Source: Auanema rhodensis
Taxonomy: Eukaryota; Nematoda; Chromadorea; Rhabditida; Rhabditidae
Length of the DNA: 64,000 bases
Reading direction: 5' to 3'
Assembly (NCBI GenBank): GCA_964057225.1
Contig: OZ059897.1
Coordinates: 2,108,001-2,172,000, forward strand
A model generated the notes under the pieces. The model saw only the letters and a program-made list of their open reading frames with translations. It had not been told where the DNA came from and did not search any database. Position 1 is the stretch's first letter. The number at the start of each line of letters is the position of its first letter. Below are positions 24,220 to 38,609 of the stretch, one piece after another. Both the position numbers and the translations under genes were made by a program.

Positions 24220-24921
24220 GATGCGGATTTTTAAGCTGCGTTGATCTGTGTTATCAGATTTGAGTTAACTTAAAAATGCACCGAGATATCAACTGATATA
24301 GGTTCACACTTATATCCTCGATTTTCACCCTGAAGAAGTAGTTTTTTCGTTGAAAAACATTGTCCATCGTCTTCGTCATGAAAAAAGGAATCTAAAAATA
24401 TCTACTTTTTAAGAAATTATATAGAAATTTTTCGGGAAAATTTTTGTCAAAATGTTTTTGGAAGCAATGTTGAGTGTACATGGGAACTCAACATACACTA
24501 ATGCATTATTTTTCAAACGATCATAACTTATTTTTGTATAGAGCGTTTCTCAATGTAGTATAGTGCATTCGATGCGGATTTTTAAGTTGCGTTGATCTGT
24601 GTTATCAGATTTGAGTTAGCTTAAAAATGCACCGAGATATCAACTGATATATGTTCACACTTATATCCTCGATTTTCACCCTGAAGAAATGATTTTTTCG
24701 TTGAATAACATTGTCCATCGTCTCTGTCTTGAAAAAAGGAATCTAAAAACATCTACTTTTTGTGAAATTATCTAGAAATTTTTCGGGAAAATTTTTGTCA
24801 AAATGTTTTTGGAAGCAATGTTGAGTGTACATGGGAACTCAACATACACTAATGCATTATTTTTCAAACGATCATAACTAATTTTTGTATAGAGCGTTTC
24901 TCAATGTAGTATAGTGCATTC
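23518..24921 (+). repeat. Four-monomer unit C-G-D-G, copy 1
   Basis: Repeated at 25975-27377, seven monomers downstream. Shared rare markers are gatgggg with cggtgaataac in the first G, aaaatatc in D, and the B-like head aagttgcgttgat in the second G. Confidence 0.87.
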
Positions 24922-25974
24922 GATGCGGATTTTTAAGCTGCGTCGATCTGTGTTATCAGATTTGAGTTAGCTTAAAAATGCACCGAGATATCAACTGATA
25001 TATGTTCACACTTATATCCTCGACTTTCACCCTGAAGAAATGATTTTTTCGTTGAATAACATTGTCCATCGTCTTCGTCTTGAAAAAAGGAATCTAAAAA
25101 CATCTACTTTTTGTGAAATTATTTAGAAATTTTTCGGGAAAATTTTTGTCAAAATGTTTTTGGAAGCAATGTTGAGTGTACATGGGAACTCAACATACAC
25201 TAATGCATTATTTTTCAAACGATCATAACTAATTTTTGTAAATAGCGTTTCTCAAGGTAGTATAGTGCATTCGATGCGGATTTTTAAGCTGCGTCGATCT
25301 GTGTTATCAGATTTGAGCTAGCTTAAAAATGCACCGAGATATCAACTGATATATGTTCACACTTATATCCTCGATTTTCACCCTGAAGAAATGATTTTTT
25401 CGTTGAATAACATTGTCCATCGTCTTCGTCTTGAAAAAAGGAATCTAAAAACATCTACTTTTTGTGAAATTATTTAGAAATTTTTCGGGAAAATTTTTGT
25501 CAAAATGTTTTTGGAAGCAATGTTGAGTGTACATGGGAACTCAACATACACTAATGCATTATTTTTCAAACGATCATAACTAATTTTTGTAAATAGCGTT
25601 TCTCAAGGTAGTATAGTGCATTCGATGCGGATTTTTAAGCTGTGTCGATCTGTGTTATCAGATTTGAGTTAGCTTAAAAATGCACCGAGATATCAACTGA
25701 TATATGTTCACACTTATATCCTCGATTTTCACCCTGAAGAAATGATTTTTTGGTTGAAAAACATTGTCCATCGTCTTCGTCTTGAAAAAAGGAATCTAAA
25801 AACACCTACTTCTTGTGAAATTATTTAGAAATTTTTCGGGAAAATTTTTGTCAAAATGTTTTTGGAAGCAATGTTGAGTGTACATGGGAACTCAACATAC
25901 ACTAATGCATTATTTTTCAAACGATCATAACTAATTTCTGTAAATAGCGTTTCTCAATGTAGTATAGTGCATTC

Positions 25975-27377
25975 GATGTGGATTTTTAAGCTGCGTCGAT
26001 CTGTGTTATCAGATTTGAGTTAGCTTAAAAATGCACCGAGATATCAACTGATATATGTTCACACTTATATCCTCGATTTTCACCCTGAAGAAATGATTTT
26101 TTCGTTGAATAACATTGTCCATCGTCTTCGTCTTGAAAAAAGGAATCTAAAAACATCTACTTTTTGTGAAATTATTTAGAAATTTTTCGGGAAAATTTTT
26201 GTCAAAATGTTTTTGGAAGCAATGTTGAGTGTACATGGGAACTCAACATACACTAATGCATTATTTTTCAAACGATCATAACTTATTTTTGTATAGAGCG
26301 TTTCTCAATGTAGTATAGTGCATTCGATGGGGATTTTTAAGCTGCGTCGATCTGTGTTATCAGATTTGAGTTAGCTTAAAAATGCACCGAGATATCAACT
26401 GATATATGTTCACACTTATATCCTCGATTTTCACCCTGAAGAAATGATTTTTTCGGTGAATAACATTGTCCATCGTCTCTGTCTTGAAAAAAGGAATCTA
26501 AAAACATCTACTTTTTGTGAAATTATTTGGAATTTTTCGAGAAAATTTTTGTCAAAATGTTTTTGGAAGCAATGTTGAGTGTACATGGGAACTCAACATA
26601 CACTAATGCATTATTTTTCAAACGATCATAACTTATTTTTGTATAGAGCGTTTCTCAATGTAGTATAGTGCATTCGATGCGGATTTTTAAGCTGCGTTGA
26701 TCTGTGTTATCAGATTTGAGTTAACTTAAAAATGCACCGAGATATCAACTGATATAGGTTCACACTTATATCCTCGATTTTCACCCTGAAGAAGTAGTTT
26801 TTTCGTTGAAAAACATTGTCCATCGTCTTCGTCATGAAAAAAGGAATCTAAAAATATCTACTTTTTAAGAAATTATATAGAAATTTTTCGGGAAAATTTT
26901 TGTCAAAATGTTTTTGGAAGCAATGTTGAGTGTACATGGGAACTCAACATACACTAATGCATTATTTTTCAAACGATCATAACTTATTTTTGTATAGAGC
27001 GTTTCTCAATGTAGTATAGTGCATTCGATGCGGATTTTTAAGTTGCGTTGATCTGTGTTATCAGATTTGAGTTAGCTTAAAAATGCACCGAGATATCAAC
27101 TGATATATGTTCACACTTATATCCTCGATTTTCACCCTGAAGAAATGATTTTTTCGTTGAATAACATTGTCCATCGTCTCTGTCTTGAAAAAAGGAATCT
27201 AAAAACATCTACTTTTTGTGAAATTATTTAGAAATTTTTCGGGAAAATTTTTGTCAAAATGTTTTTGGAAGCAATGTTGAGTGTACATGGGAACTCAACA
27301 TACACTAATGCATTATTTTTCAAACGATCATAACTAATTTTTGTATAGAGCGTTTCTCAATGTAGTATAGTGCATTC
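25975..27377 (+). repeat. Four-monomer unit C-G-D-G, copy 2
   Basis: Second copy of the tract at 23518-24921. It is one base shorter because of a deletion near 26530 (atttggaatttttcgag), which must postdate the duplication. Its first monomer has a private gatgtgg start. Confidence 0.87.
26326..26675 (+). repeat. 350-bp monomer (one-base deletion)
   Basis: A type G copy with gatgggg. Around 26527-26541 it reads atttggaatttttcgag, where other copies read atttagaaatttttcggg. One A is lost and two bases are changed within 13 bases. The cluster of changes suggests a single repair event. Confidence 0.88.
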
Positions 27378-27728
27378 GATGCGGATTTTTAAGCTGCGTC
27401 GATCTGTGTTATCAGATTTGAGTTAGCTTAAAAATGCACCGAGATATCAACTGATATATGTTCACACTTATATCCTCGATTTTCACCCTGAAGAAATAGT
27501 TTTTTCGTTGAAAAACATTGTCCATCGTCTTTGCCTTGAAAAAAGGAATCTAAAAACATCTACTTTTTGTGAAATTATTTAGAAATTTTTCGGGAAAATT
27601 TTTGTCAAAATGTTTTTGGAAGCAATGTTGAGTGTACATGGGAACTCAACATACACTAATGCATTATTTTTCAAACGATCATAACTAATTTTTGTATAGA
27701 GCGTTTCTCAATGTAGTATAGTGCATTC

Positions 27729-29834
27729 GATGCGGATTTTTAAGCTGCGTTGATCTGTGTGATCAGATTTGAGTTAACTTAAAAATGCACCGAGATATCA
27801 ACTGATATAGGTTCACACTTATATCCTCGATTTTCACCCTGAAGAAGTAGTTTTTTCGTTGAAAAACATTGTCCATCGTCTTCGTCATGAAAAAAGGAAT
27901 CTAAAAATATCTACTTTTTAAGAAATTATATAGAAATTTTTCGGGAAAATTTTTGTCAAAATGTTTTTGGAAGCAATGTTGAGTGTACATGGGAACTCAA
28001 CATACACTAATGCATTATTTTTCAAACGATCATAACTTATTTTTGTATAGAGCGTTTCTCAATGTAGTATAGTGCATTCGATGCGGATTTTTAAGTTGCG
28101 TTGATCTGTGTTATCAGATTTGAGTTAGCTTAAAAATGCACCGAGATATCAACTGATTTATGTTCACACTTATATCCTCGATTTTCACCCTGAAGAAATG
28201 ATTTTTTCGTTGAATAACATTGTCCATCATCTTCGTCTTGAAAAAAGGAATCCAAAAACATCTACTTTTTGTGAAATTATTTAGAAATTTTTCGGGAAAA
28301 TTTTTGTCAAAATGTTTTTGGAAGCAATGTTGAGTGTACATGGGAACTCAACATACACTAATGCATTATTTTTCAAACGATCATAACTTATTTTTGTATA
28401 GAGCGTTTCTCAATGTAGTATAGTGCATTCGATGCGGATTTTTAAGCTGCGTCGATCTGTGTTATCAGATTTGAGTTAGCTTAAAAATGCACCGAGATAT
28501 CAACTGATATATGTTCACACTTATATCCTCGACTTTCACCCTGAAGAAATGATTTTTTCGTTGAATAACATTGTCCATCGTCTTCGTCTTGAAAAAAGGA
28601 ATCTAAAAACATCTACTTTTTGTGAAATTATTTAGAAATTTTTCGGGAAAATTTTTGTCAAAATGTTTTTGGAAGCAATGTTGAGTGTACATGGGAACTC
28701 AACATACACTAATGCATTATTTTTCAAACGATCATAACTAATTTTTGTAAATAGCGTTTCTCAAGGTAGTATAGTGCATTCGATGCGGATTTTTAAGCTG
28801 CCTCGATCTGTGTTATCAGATTTGAGCTAGCTTAAAAATGCACCGAGATATCAACTGATATATGTTCACACTTATATCCTCGATTTTCACCCTGAAGAAA
28901 TGATTTTTTCGTTGAATAACATTGTCCATCGTCTTCGTCTTGAAAAAAGGAATCTAAAAACATCTACTTTTTGTGAAATTATTTAGAAATTTTTCGGGAA
29001 AATTTTTGTCAAAATGTTTTTGGAAGCAATGTTGAGTGTACATGGGAACTCAACATACACTAATGCATTATTTTTCAAACGATCATAACTAATTTTTGTA
29101 AATAGCGTTTCTCAAGGTAGTATAGTGCATTCGATGCGGATTTTTAAGCTGTGTCGATCTGTGTTATCAGATTTGAGTTAGCTTAAAAATGCACCGAGAT
29201 ATCAACTGATATATGTTCACACTTATATCCTCGATTTTCACCCTGAAGAAATGATTTTTTGGTTGAAAAACATTGTCCATCGTCTTCGTCTTGAAAAAAG
29301 GAATCTAAAAACACCTACTTCTTGTGAAATTATTTAGAAATTTTTCGGGAAAATTTTTGTCAAAATGTTTTTGGAAGCAATGTTGAGTGTACATGGGAAC
29401 TCAACATACACTAATGCATTATTTTTCAAACGATCATAACTAATTTCTGTAAATAGCGTTTCTCAATGTAGTATAGTGCATTCGATGCGGATTTTTAAGC
29501 TGCGTCGATCTGTGTTATCAGATTTGAGTTAGCTTAAAAATGCACCGAGATATCAACTGATATATGTTCACACTTATATCCTCGATTTTCACCCTGAAGA
29601 AATAGTTTTTTCGTTGAAAAACATTGTCCATCGTCTTTGCCTTGAAAAAAGGAATCTAAAAACATCTACTTTTTGTGAAATTATTTAGAAATTTTTTGGG
29701 AAAATTTTTGTCAAAATGTTTTTGGAAGCAATGTTGAGTGTACATGGGAACTCAACATACACTAATGCATTATTTTTCAAACGATCATAACTTATTTTTG
29801 TATAGAGCGTTTCTCAATGTAGTATAGTGCATTC
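27729..29834 (+). repeat. Cassette D-B-C'-H-F-E, copy 1
   Basis: The six-monomer order D B C' H F E appears here and at 47737-49842. The five-monomer form D B C' H F is at 44226-45980. The copies here and at 44226 share aaaatatc in D and aatccaaaaac in B, so they are closer to each other than to the 47737 copy. At 31590 the same order occurs without C'. Confidence 0.85.
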
Positions 29835-30185
29835 GATGCGGATTTTTAAGCTGCGTCGATCTGTGTTATCAGATTTGAGTTAGCTTAAAAATGCACCGAG
29901 ATATCAACTGATATATGTTCACACTTATATCCTCGACTTTCACCCTGAAGAAATGATTTTTTCGTTGAATAACATTGTCCATCGTCTTCGTCTTGAAAAA
30001 AGGAATCTAAAAACATCTACTTTTTGTGAAATTATTTAGAAATTTTTCGGGAAAATTTTTGTCAAAATGTTTTTGGAAGCAATGTTGAGTGTACATGGGA
30101 ACTCAACATACACTAATGCATTATTTTTCAAACGATCATAACTAATTTTTGTATAGAGCGTTTCTCAATGTAGTATAGTGCATTC

Positions 30186-32291
30186 GATGCGGATTTTTAA
30201 GCTGCGTTGATCTGTGTTATCAGATTTGAGTTAACTTAAAAATGCACCGAGATATCAACTGATATAGGTTCACACTTATATCCTCGATTTTCACCCTGAA
30301 GAAGTAGTTTTTTCGTTGAAAAACATTGTCCATCGTCTTCGTCATGAAAAAAGGAATCTAAAAACATCTACTTTTTAAGAAATTATATAGAAATTTTTCG
30401 GGAAAATTTTTGTCAAAATGTTTTTGGAAGCAATGTTGAGTGTACATGGGAACTCAACATACACTAATGCATTATTTTTCAAACGATCATAACTAATTTT
30501 TGTAAATAGCGTTTCTCAAGGTAGTATAGTGCATTCGATGCGGATTTTTAAGCTGCGTCGATCTGTGTTATCAGATTTGAGTTAGCTTAAAAATGCACCG
30601 AGATATCAACTGATATATGTTCACACTTATATCCTCGATTTTCACCCTGAAGAAATGATTTTTTGGTTGAAAAACATTGTCCATCGTCTTCGTCTTGAAA
30701 AAAGGAATCTAAAAACACCTACTTCTTGTGAAATTATTTAGAAATTTTTCGGGAAAATTTTTGTCAAAATGTTTTTGGAAGCAATGTTGAGTGTACATGG
30801 GAACTCAACATACACTAATGCATTATTTTTCAAACGATCATAACTAATTTCTGTAAATAGCGTTTCTCAATGTAGTATAGTGCATTCGATGCGGATTTTT
30901 AAGCTGCGTCGATCTGTGTTATCAGATTTGAGTTAGCTTAAAAATGCACCGAGATATCAACTGATATATGTTCACACTTATATCCTCGATTTTCACCCTG
31001 AAGAAATAGTTTTTTCGTTGAAAAACATTGTCCATCGTCTTTGCCTTGAAAAAAGGAATCTAAAAACATCTACTTTTTGTGAAATTATTTAGAAATTTTT
31101 CAGGAAAATTTTTGTCAAAATGTTTTTGGAAGCAATGTTGAGTGTACATGGGAACTCAACATACACTAATGCATTATTTTTCAAACGATCATAACTTATT
31201 TTTGTATAGAGCGTTTCTCAATGTAGTATAGTGCATTCGATGCGGATTTTTAAGCTGCGTCGATCTGTGTTATCAGATTTGAGTTAGCTTAAAAATGCAC
31301 CGAGATATCAACTGATATATGTTCACACTTATATCCTCGATTTTCACCCTGAAGAAATGATTTTTTCGTTGAATAACATTGTCCATCGTCTCTGTCTTGA
31401 AAAAAGGAATCTAAAAACATCTACTTTTTGTGAAATTATTTAGAAATTTTTCGGGAAAATTTTTGTCAAAATGTTTTTGGAAGCAATGTTGAGTGTACAT
31501 GGGAACTCAACATACACTAATGCATTATTTTTCAAACGATCATAACTAATTTTTGTATAGAGCGTTTCTCAATGTAGTATAGTGCATTCGATGCGGATTT
31601 TTAAGCTGCGTTGATCTGTGTTATCAGATTTGAGTTAACTTAAAAATGCACCGAGATATCAACTGATATAGGTTCACACTTATATCCTCGATTTTCACCC
31701 TGAAGAAGTAGTTTTTTCGTTGAAAAACATTGTCCATCGTCTTCGTCATGAAAAAAGGAATCTAAAAATATCTACTTTTTAAGAAATTATATAGAAATTT
31801 TTCGGGAATATTTTTGTCAAAATGTTTTTGGAAGCAATGTTGAGTGTACATGGGAACTCAACATACACTAATGCATTATTTTTCAAACGATCATAACTTA
31901 TTTTTGTATAGAGCGTTTCTCAATGTAGTATAGTGCATTCGATGCGGATTTTTAAGTTGCGTTGATCTGTGTTATCAGATTTGAGTTAGCTTAAAAATGC
32001 ACCGAGATATCAACTGATTTATGTTCACACGTATATCCTCGATTTTCACCCTGAAGAAATGATTTTTTCGTTGAATAACATTGTCCATCATCTTCGTCTT
32101 GAAAAAAGAAATCCAAAAACATCTACTTTTTGTGAAATTATTTAGAAATTTTTCGGGAAAATTTTTGTCAAAATGTTTTTGGAAGCAATGTTGAGTGTAC
32201 ATGGGAACTCAACATACACTAATGCATTATTTTTCAAACGATCATAACTAATTTTTGTAAATAGCGTTTCTCAAGGTAGTATAGTGCATTC
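30186..32291 (+). repeat. Six-monomer unit D-F-E-G-D-B, copy 1
   Basis: This 2,106-bp tract is repeated at 35451-37556, exactly 5,265 bp away. Shared rare markers are aaaatatc in the second D, and cacacgtata plus aatccaaaaac in B. The B here has an extra private change (agaaatcc) and a different tail, which marks the right boundary of the shared tract. Confidence 0.87.
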
Positions 32292-35200
32292 GATGCGGAT
32301 TTTTAAGCTGCGTCGATCTGTGTTATCAGATTTGAGCTAGCTTAAAAATGCACCGAGATATCAACTGATATATGTTCACACTTATATCCTCGATTTTCAC
32401 CCTGAAGAAATGATTTTTTCGTTGAATAACATTGTCCATCGTCTTCGTCTTGAAAAAAGGAATCTAAAAACATCTACTTTTTGTGAAATTATTTAGAAAT
32501 TTTTCGGGAAAATTTTTGTCAAAATGTTTTTGGAAGCAATGTTGAGTGTACATGGGAACTCAACATACACTAATGCATTATTTTTCAAACGATCATAACT
32601 AATTTTTGTAAATAGCGTTTCTCAAGGTAGTATAGTGCATTCGATGCGGATTTTTAAGCTGTGTCGATCTGTGTTATCAGATTTGAGTTAGCTTAAAAAT
32701 GCACCGAGATATCAACTGATATATGTTCACACTTATATCCTCGATTTTCACCCTGAAGAAATGATTTTTTGGTTGAAAAACATTGTCCATCGTCTTCGTC
32801 TTGAAAAAAGGAATCTAAAAACACCTACTTCTTGTGAAATTATTTAGAAATTTTTCGGGAAAATTTTTGTCAAAATGTTTTTGGAAGCAATGTTGAGTGT
32901 ACATGGGAACTCAACATACACTAATGCATTATTTTTCAAACGATCATAACTAATTTCTGTAAATAGCGTTTCTCAATGTAGTATAGTGCATTCGATGCGG
33001 ATTTTTAAGCTGCGTCGATCTGTGTTATCAGATTTGAGTTAGCTTAAAAATGCACCGAGATATCAACTGATATATGTTCACACTTATATCCTCGATTTTC
33101 ACCCTGAAGAAATAGTTTTTTCGTTGAAAAACATTGTCCATCGTCTTTGCCTTGAAAAAAGGAATCTAAAAACATCTACTTTTTGTGAAATTATTTAGAA
33201 ATTTTTTGGGAAAATTTTTGTCAAAATGTTTTTGGAAGCAATGTTGAGTGTACATGGGAACTCAACATACACTAATGCATTATTTTTCAAACGATCATAA
33301 CTAATTTTTGTAAATAGCGTTTCTCAAGGTAGTATAGTGCATTCGATGCGGATTTTTAAGCTGCGTCGATCTGTGTTATCAGATTTGAGTTATCTTAAAA
33401 ATGCACCGAGATATCAACTGATATATGTTCACACTTATATCCTCGATTTTCACCCTGAAGAAATGATTTTTTCGTTGAATAACATTGTCCATCGTCTTTG
33501 CCTTGAAAAAAGGAATCTAAAAACATCTACTTTTTGTGAAATTATTTAGAAATTTTTTGGGAAAATTTTTGTCAAAATGTTTTTGGAAGCAATGTTGAGT
33601 GTACATGGGAACTCAACATACACTAATGCATTATTTTTCAAACGATCATAACTAATTTTTGTATAGAGCGTTTCTCAATGTAGTATAGTGCATTCGATGC
33701 GGATTTTTAAGCTGCGTTGATCTGTGTTATCAGATTTGAGTTATCTTAAAAATGCACCGAGATATCAACTGATATATGTTCACACTTATATCCTCGATTT
33801 TCACCCTGAAGAAATGATTTTTTCGTTGAATAACATTGTCCATCGTCTTCGTCTTGAAAAAAGGAATCTAAAAACATCTACTTTTTGTGAAATTATTTAG
33901 AAATTTTTCGGGAAAATTTTTGTCAAAATGTTTTTGGAAGCAATGTTGAGTGTACATGGGAACTCAACATACACTAATGCATTATTTTTCAAACGATCAT
34001 AACTAATTTTTGTAAATAGCGTTTCTCAAGGTAGTATAGTGCATTCGATGCGGATTTTTAAGCTGTGTCGATCTGTGTTATCAGATTTGAGTTAGCTTAA
34101 AAATGCACCGAGATATCAACTGATATATGTTCACACTTATATCCTCGATTTTCACCCTGAAGAAATGATTTTTTGGTTGAAAAACATTGTCCATCGTCTT
34201 CGTCTTGAAAAAAGGAATCTAAAAACACCTACTTCTTGTGAAATTATTTAGAAATTTTTCGGGAAAATTTTTGTCAAAATGTTTTTGGAAGCAATGTTGA
34301 GTGTACATGGGAACTCAACATACACTAATGCATTATTTTTCAAACGATCATAACTAATTTCTGTAAATAGCGTTTCTCAATGTAGTATAGTGCATTCGAT
34401 GCGGATTTTTAAGCTGCGTCGATCTGTGTTATCAGATTTGAGTTAGCTTAAAAATGCACCGAGATATCAACTGATATATGTTCACACTTATATCCTCGAT
34501 TTTCACCCTGAAGAAATAGTTTTTTCGTTGAAAAACATTGTCCATCGTCTTTGCCTTGAAAAAAGGAATCTAAAAACATCTACTTTTTGTGAAATTATTT
34601 AGAAATTTTTTGGGAAAATTTTTGTCAAAATGTTTTTGGAAGCAATGTTGAGTGTACATGGGAACTCAACATACACTAATGCATTATTTTTCAAACGATC
34701 ATAACTTATTTTTGTATAGAGCGTTTCTCAATGTAGTATAGTGCATTCGATGCGGATTTTTAAGCTGCGTCGATCTGTGTTATCAGATTTGAGTTAGCTT
34801 AAAAATGCACCGAGATATCAACTGATATATGTTCACACTTATATCCTCGACTTTCACCCTGAAGAAATGATTTTTTCGTTGAATAACATTGTCCATCGTC
34901 TTCGTCTTGAAAAAAGGAATCTAAAAACATCTACTTTTTGTGAAATTATTTAGAAATTTTTCGGGAAAATTTTTGTCAAAATGTTTTTGGAAGCAATGTT
35001 GAGTGTACATGGGAACTCAACATACACTAATGCATTATTTTTCAAACGATCATAACTTATTTTTGTATAGAGCGTTTCTCAATGTAGTATAGTGCATTCG
35101 ATGCGGATTTTTAAGCTGCGTCGATCTGTGTTATCAGATTTGAGTTAGCTTAAAAATGCACCGAGATATCAACTGATATATGTTCACACTTATATCCTCG

Positions 35201-35450
35201 ATTTTCACCCTGAAGAAATGATTTTTTCGTTGAATAACATTGTCCATCGTCTTCGTCTTGAAAAAAGGAATCTAAAAACATCTACTTTTTGTGAAATTAT
35301 TTAGAAATTTTTCGGGAAAATTTTTGTCAAAATGTTTTTGGAAGCAATGTTGAGTGTACATGGGAACTCAACATACACTAATGCATTATTTTTCAAACGA
35401 TCATAACTAATTTTTGTATAGAGCGTTTCTCAATGTAGTATAGTGCATTC

Positions 35451-37556
35451 GATGCGGATTTTTAAGCTGCGTTGATCTGTGTTATCAGATTTGAGTTAAC
35501 TTAAAAATGCACCGAGATATCAACTGATATAGGTTCACACTTATATCCTCGATTTTCACCCTGAAGAAGTAGTTTTTTCGTTGAAAAACATTGTCCATCG
35601 TCTTCGTCATGAAAAAAGGAATCTAAAAACATCTACTTTTTAAGAAATTATATAGAAATTTTTCGGGAAAATTTTTGTCAAAATGTTTTTGGAAGCAATG
35701 TTGAGTGTACATGGGAACTCAACATACACTAATGCATTATTTTTCAAACGATCATAACTAATTTTTGTAAATAGCGTTTCTCAAGGTAGTATAGTGCATT
35801 CGATGCGGATTTTTAAGCTGCGTCGATCTGTGTTATCAGATTTGAGTTAGCTTAAAAATGCACCGAGATATCAACTGATATATGTTCACACTTATATCCT
35901 CGATTTTCACCCTGAAGAAATGATTTTTTGGTTGAAAAACATTGTCCATCGTCTTCGTCTTGAAAAAAGGAATCTAAAAACACCTACTTCTTGTGAAATT
36001 ATTTAGAAATTTTTCGGGAAAATTTTTGTCAAAATGTTTTTGGAAGCAATGTTGAGTGTACATGGGAACTCAACATACACTAATGCATTATTTTTCAAAC
36101 GATCATAACTAATTTCTGTAAATAGCGTTTCTCAATGTAGTATAGTGCATTCGATGCGGATTTTTAAGCTGCGTCGATCTGTGTTATCAGATTTGAGTTA
36201 GCTTAAAAATGCACCGAGATATCAACTGATATATGTTCACACTTATATCCTCGATTTTCACCCTGAAGAAATAGTTTTTTTGTTGAAAAACATTGTCCAT
36301 CGTCTTTGCCTTGAAAAAAGGAATCTAAAAACATCTACTTTTTGTGAAATTATTTAGAAATTTTTCGGGAAAATTTTTGTCAAAATGTTTTTGGAAGCAA
36401 TGTTGAGTGTACATGGGAACTCAACATACACTAATGCATTATTTTTCAAACGATCATAACTTATTTTTGTATAGAGCGTTTCTCAATGTAGTATAGTGCA
36501 TTCGATGCGGATTTTTAAGCTGCGTCGATCTGTGTTATCAGATTTGAGTTAGCTTAAAAATGCACCGAGATATCAACTGATATATGTTCACACTTATATC
36601 CTCGATTTTCACCCTGAAGAAATGATTTTTTCGTTGAATAACATTGTCCATCGTCTCTGTCTTGAAAAAAGGAATCTAAAAACATCTACTTTTTGTGAAA
36701 TTATTTAGAAATTTTTCGGGAAAATTTTTGTCAAAATGTTTTTGGAAGCAATGTTGAGTGTACATGGGAACTCAACATACACTAATGCATTATTTTTCAA
36801 ACGATCATAACTAATTTTTGTATAGAGCGTTTCTCAATGTAGTATAGTGCATTCGATGCGGATTTTTAAGCTGCGTTGATCTGTGTTATCAGATTTGAGT
36901 TAACTTAAAAATGCACCGAGATATCAACTGATATAGGTTCACACTTATATCCTCGATTTTCACCCTGAAGAAGTAGTTTTTTCGTTGAAAAACATTGTCC
37001 ATCGTCTTCGTCATGAAAAAAGGAATCTAAAAATATCTACTTTTTAAGAAATTATATAGAAATTTTTCGGGAAAATTTTTGTCAAAATGTTTTTGGAAGC
37101 AATGTTGAGTGTACATGGGAACTCAACATACACTAATGCATTATTTTTCAAACGATCATAACTTATTTTTGTATAGAGCGTTTCTCAATGTAGTATAGTG
37201 CATTCGATGCGGATTTTTAAGTTGCGTTGATCTGTGTTATCAGATTTGAGTTAGCTTAAAAATGCACCGAGATATCAACTGATTTATGTTCACACGTATA
37301 TCCTCGATTTTCACCCTGAAGAAATGATTTTTTCGTTGAATAACATTGTCCATCATCTTCGTCTTGAAAAAAGGAATCCAAAAACATCTACTTTTTGTGA
37401 AATTATTTAGAAATTTTTCGGGAAAATTTTTGTCAAAATGTTTTTGGAAGCAATGTTGAGTGTACATGGGAACTCAACATACACTAATGCATTATTTTTC
37501 AAACGATCATAACTTATTTTTGTATAGAGCGTTTCTCAATGTAGTATAGTGCATTC
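35451..37556 (+). repeat. Six-monomer unit D-F-E-G-D-B, copy 2
   Basis: Second copy of the tract at 30186-32291, with the same markers. Its final D-B pair is partly duplicated again immediately downstream (37557-38258). Confidence 0.87.
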
Positions 37557-38258
37557 GATGCGGATTTTTAAGCTGCGTCGATCTGTGTTATCAGATTTGA
37601 GTTAGCTTAAAAATGCACCGAGATATCAACTGATATATGTTCACACTTATATCCTCGACTTTCACCCTGAAGAAATGATTTTTTCGTTGAATAACATTGT
37701 CCATCGTCTTCGTCTTGAAAAAAGGAATCTAAAAATATCTACTTTTTAAGAAATTATATAGAAATTTTTCGGGAAAATTTTTGTCAAAATGTTTTTGGAA
37801 GCAATGTTGAGTGTACATGGGAACTCAACATACACTAATGCATTATTTTTCAAACGATCATAACTTATTTTTGTATAGAGCGTTTCTCAATGTAGTATAG
37901 TGCATTCGATGCGGATTTTTAAGTTGCGTTGATCTGTGTTATCAGATTTGAGTTAGCTTAAAAATGCACCGAGATATCAACTGATTTATGTTCACACGTA
38001 TATCCTCGATTTTCACCCTGAAGAAATGATTTTTTCGTTGAATAACATTGTCCATCATCTTCGTCTTGAAAAAAGGAATCCAAAAACATCTACTTTTTGT
38101 GAAATTATTTAGAAATTTTTCGGGAAAATTTTTGTCAAAATGTTTTTGGAAGCAATGTTGAGTGTACATGGGAACTCAACATACACTAATGCATTATTTT
38201 TCAAACGATCATAACTTATTTTTGTATAGAGCGTTTCTCAATGTAGTATAGTGCATTC
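36855..38258 (+). repeat. Tandem dimer D-B followed by C'/D-B
   Basis: Two adjacent 702-bp dimers. The B copies at 37206 and 37908 share cacacgta and aatccaaaaac. The first monomer of the second dimer (37557) has a C' left half and a D right half (aaaatatc, taagaaattatatag). The duplication therefore appears to have joined or converted within monomer positions about 161-180. Confidence 0.85.
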
Positions 38259-38609
38259 GATGCGGATTTTTAAGCTGCGTCGATCTGTGTTATCAGATTT
38301 GAGTTAGCTTAAAAATGCACCGAGATATCAACTGATATATGTTCACACTTATATCCTCGACTTTCACCCTGAAGAAATGATTTTTTCGTTGAATAACATT
38401 GTCCATCGTCTTCGTCTTGAAAAAAGGAATCTAAAAACATCTACTTTTTGTGAAATTATTTAGAAATTTTTCGGGAAAATTTTTGTCAAAATGTTTTTGG
38501 AAGCAATGTTGAGTGTACATGGGAACTCAACATACACTAATGCATTATTTTTCAAACGATCATAACTAATTTTTGTAAATAGCGTTTCTCAAGGTAGTAT
38601 AGTGCATTC

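Larger units (their letters stand above)
15445..27728 (+). repeat. Core domain part 1, monomers 45-79
   Basis: Monomer order is B C' H F E C' C E C G G, then B C' H F G B C' F E C' C E C G, then D G C' H F C G D G E. The seven-monomer series F E C' C E C G occurs twice (16498 and 21763), and the four-monomer series C G D G occurs twice (23518 and 25975). One copy, at 26326, is 350 bp. Only satellite sequence is present. Confidence 0.88.
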
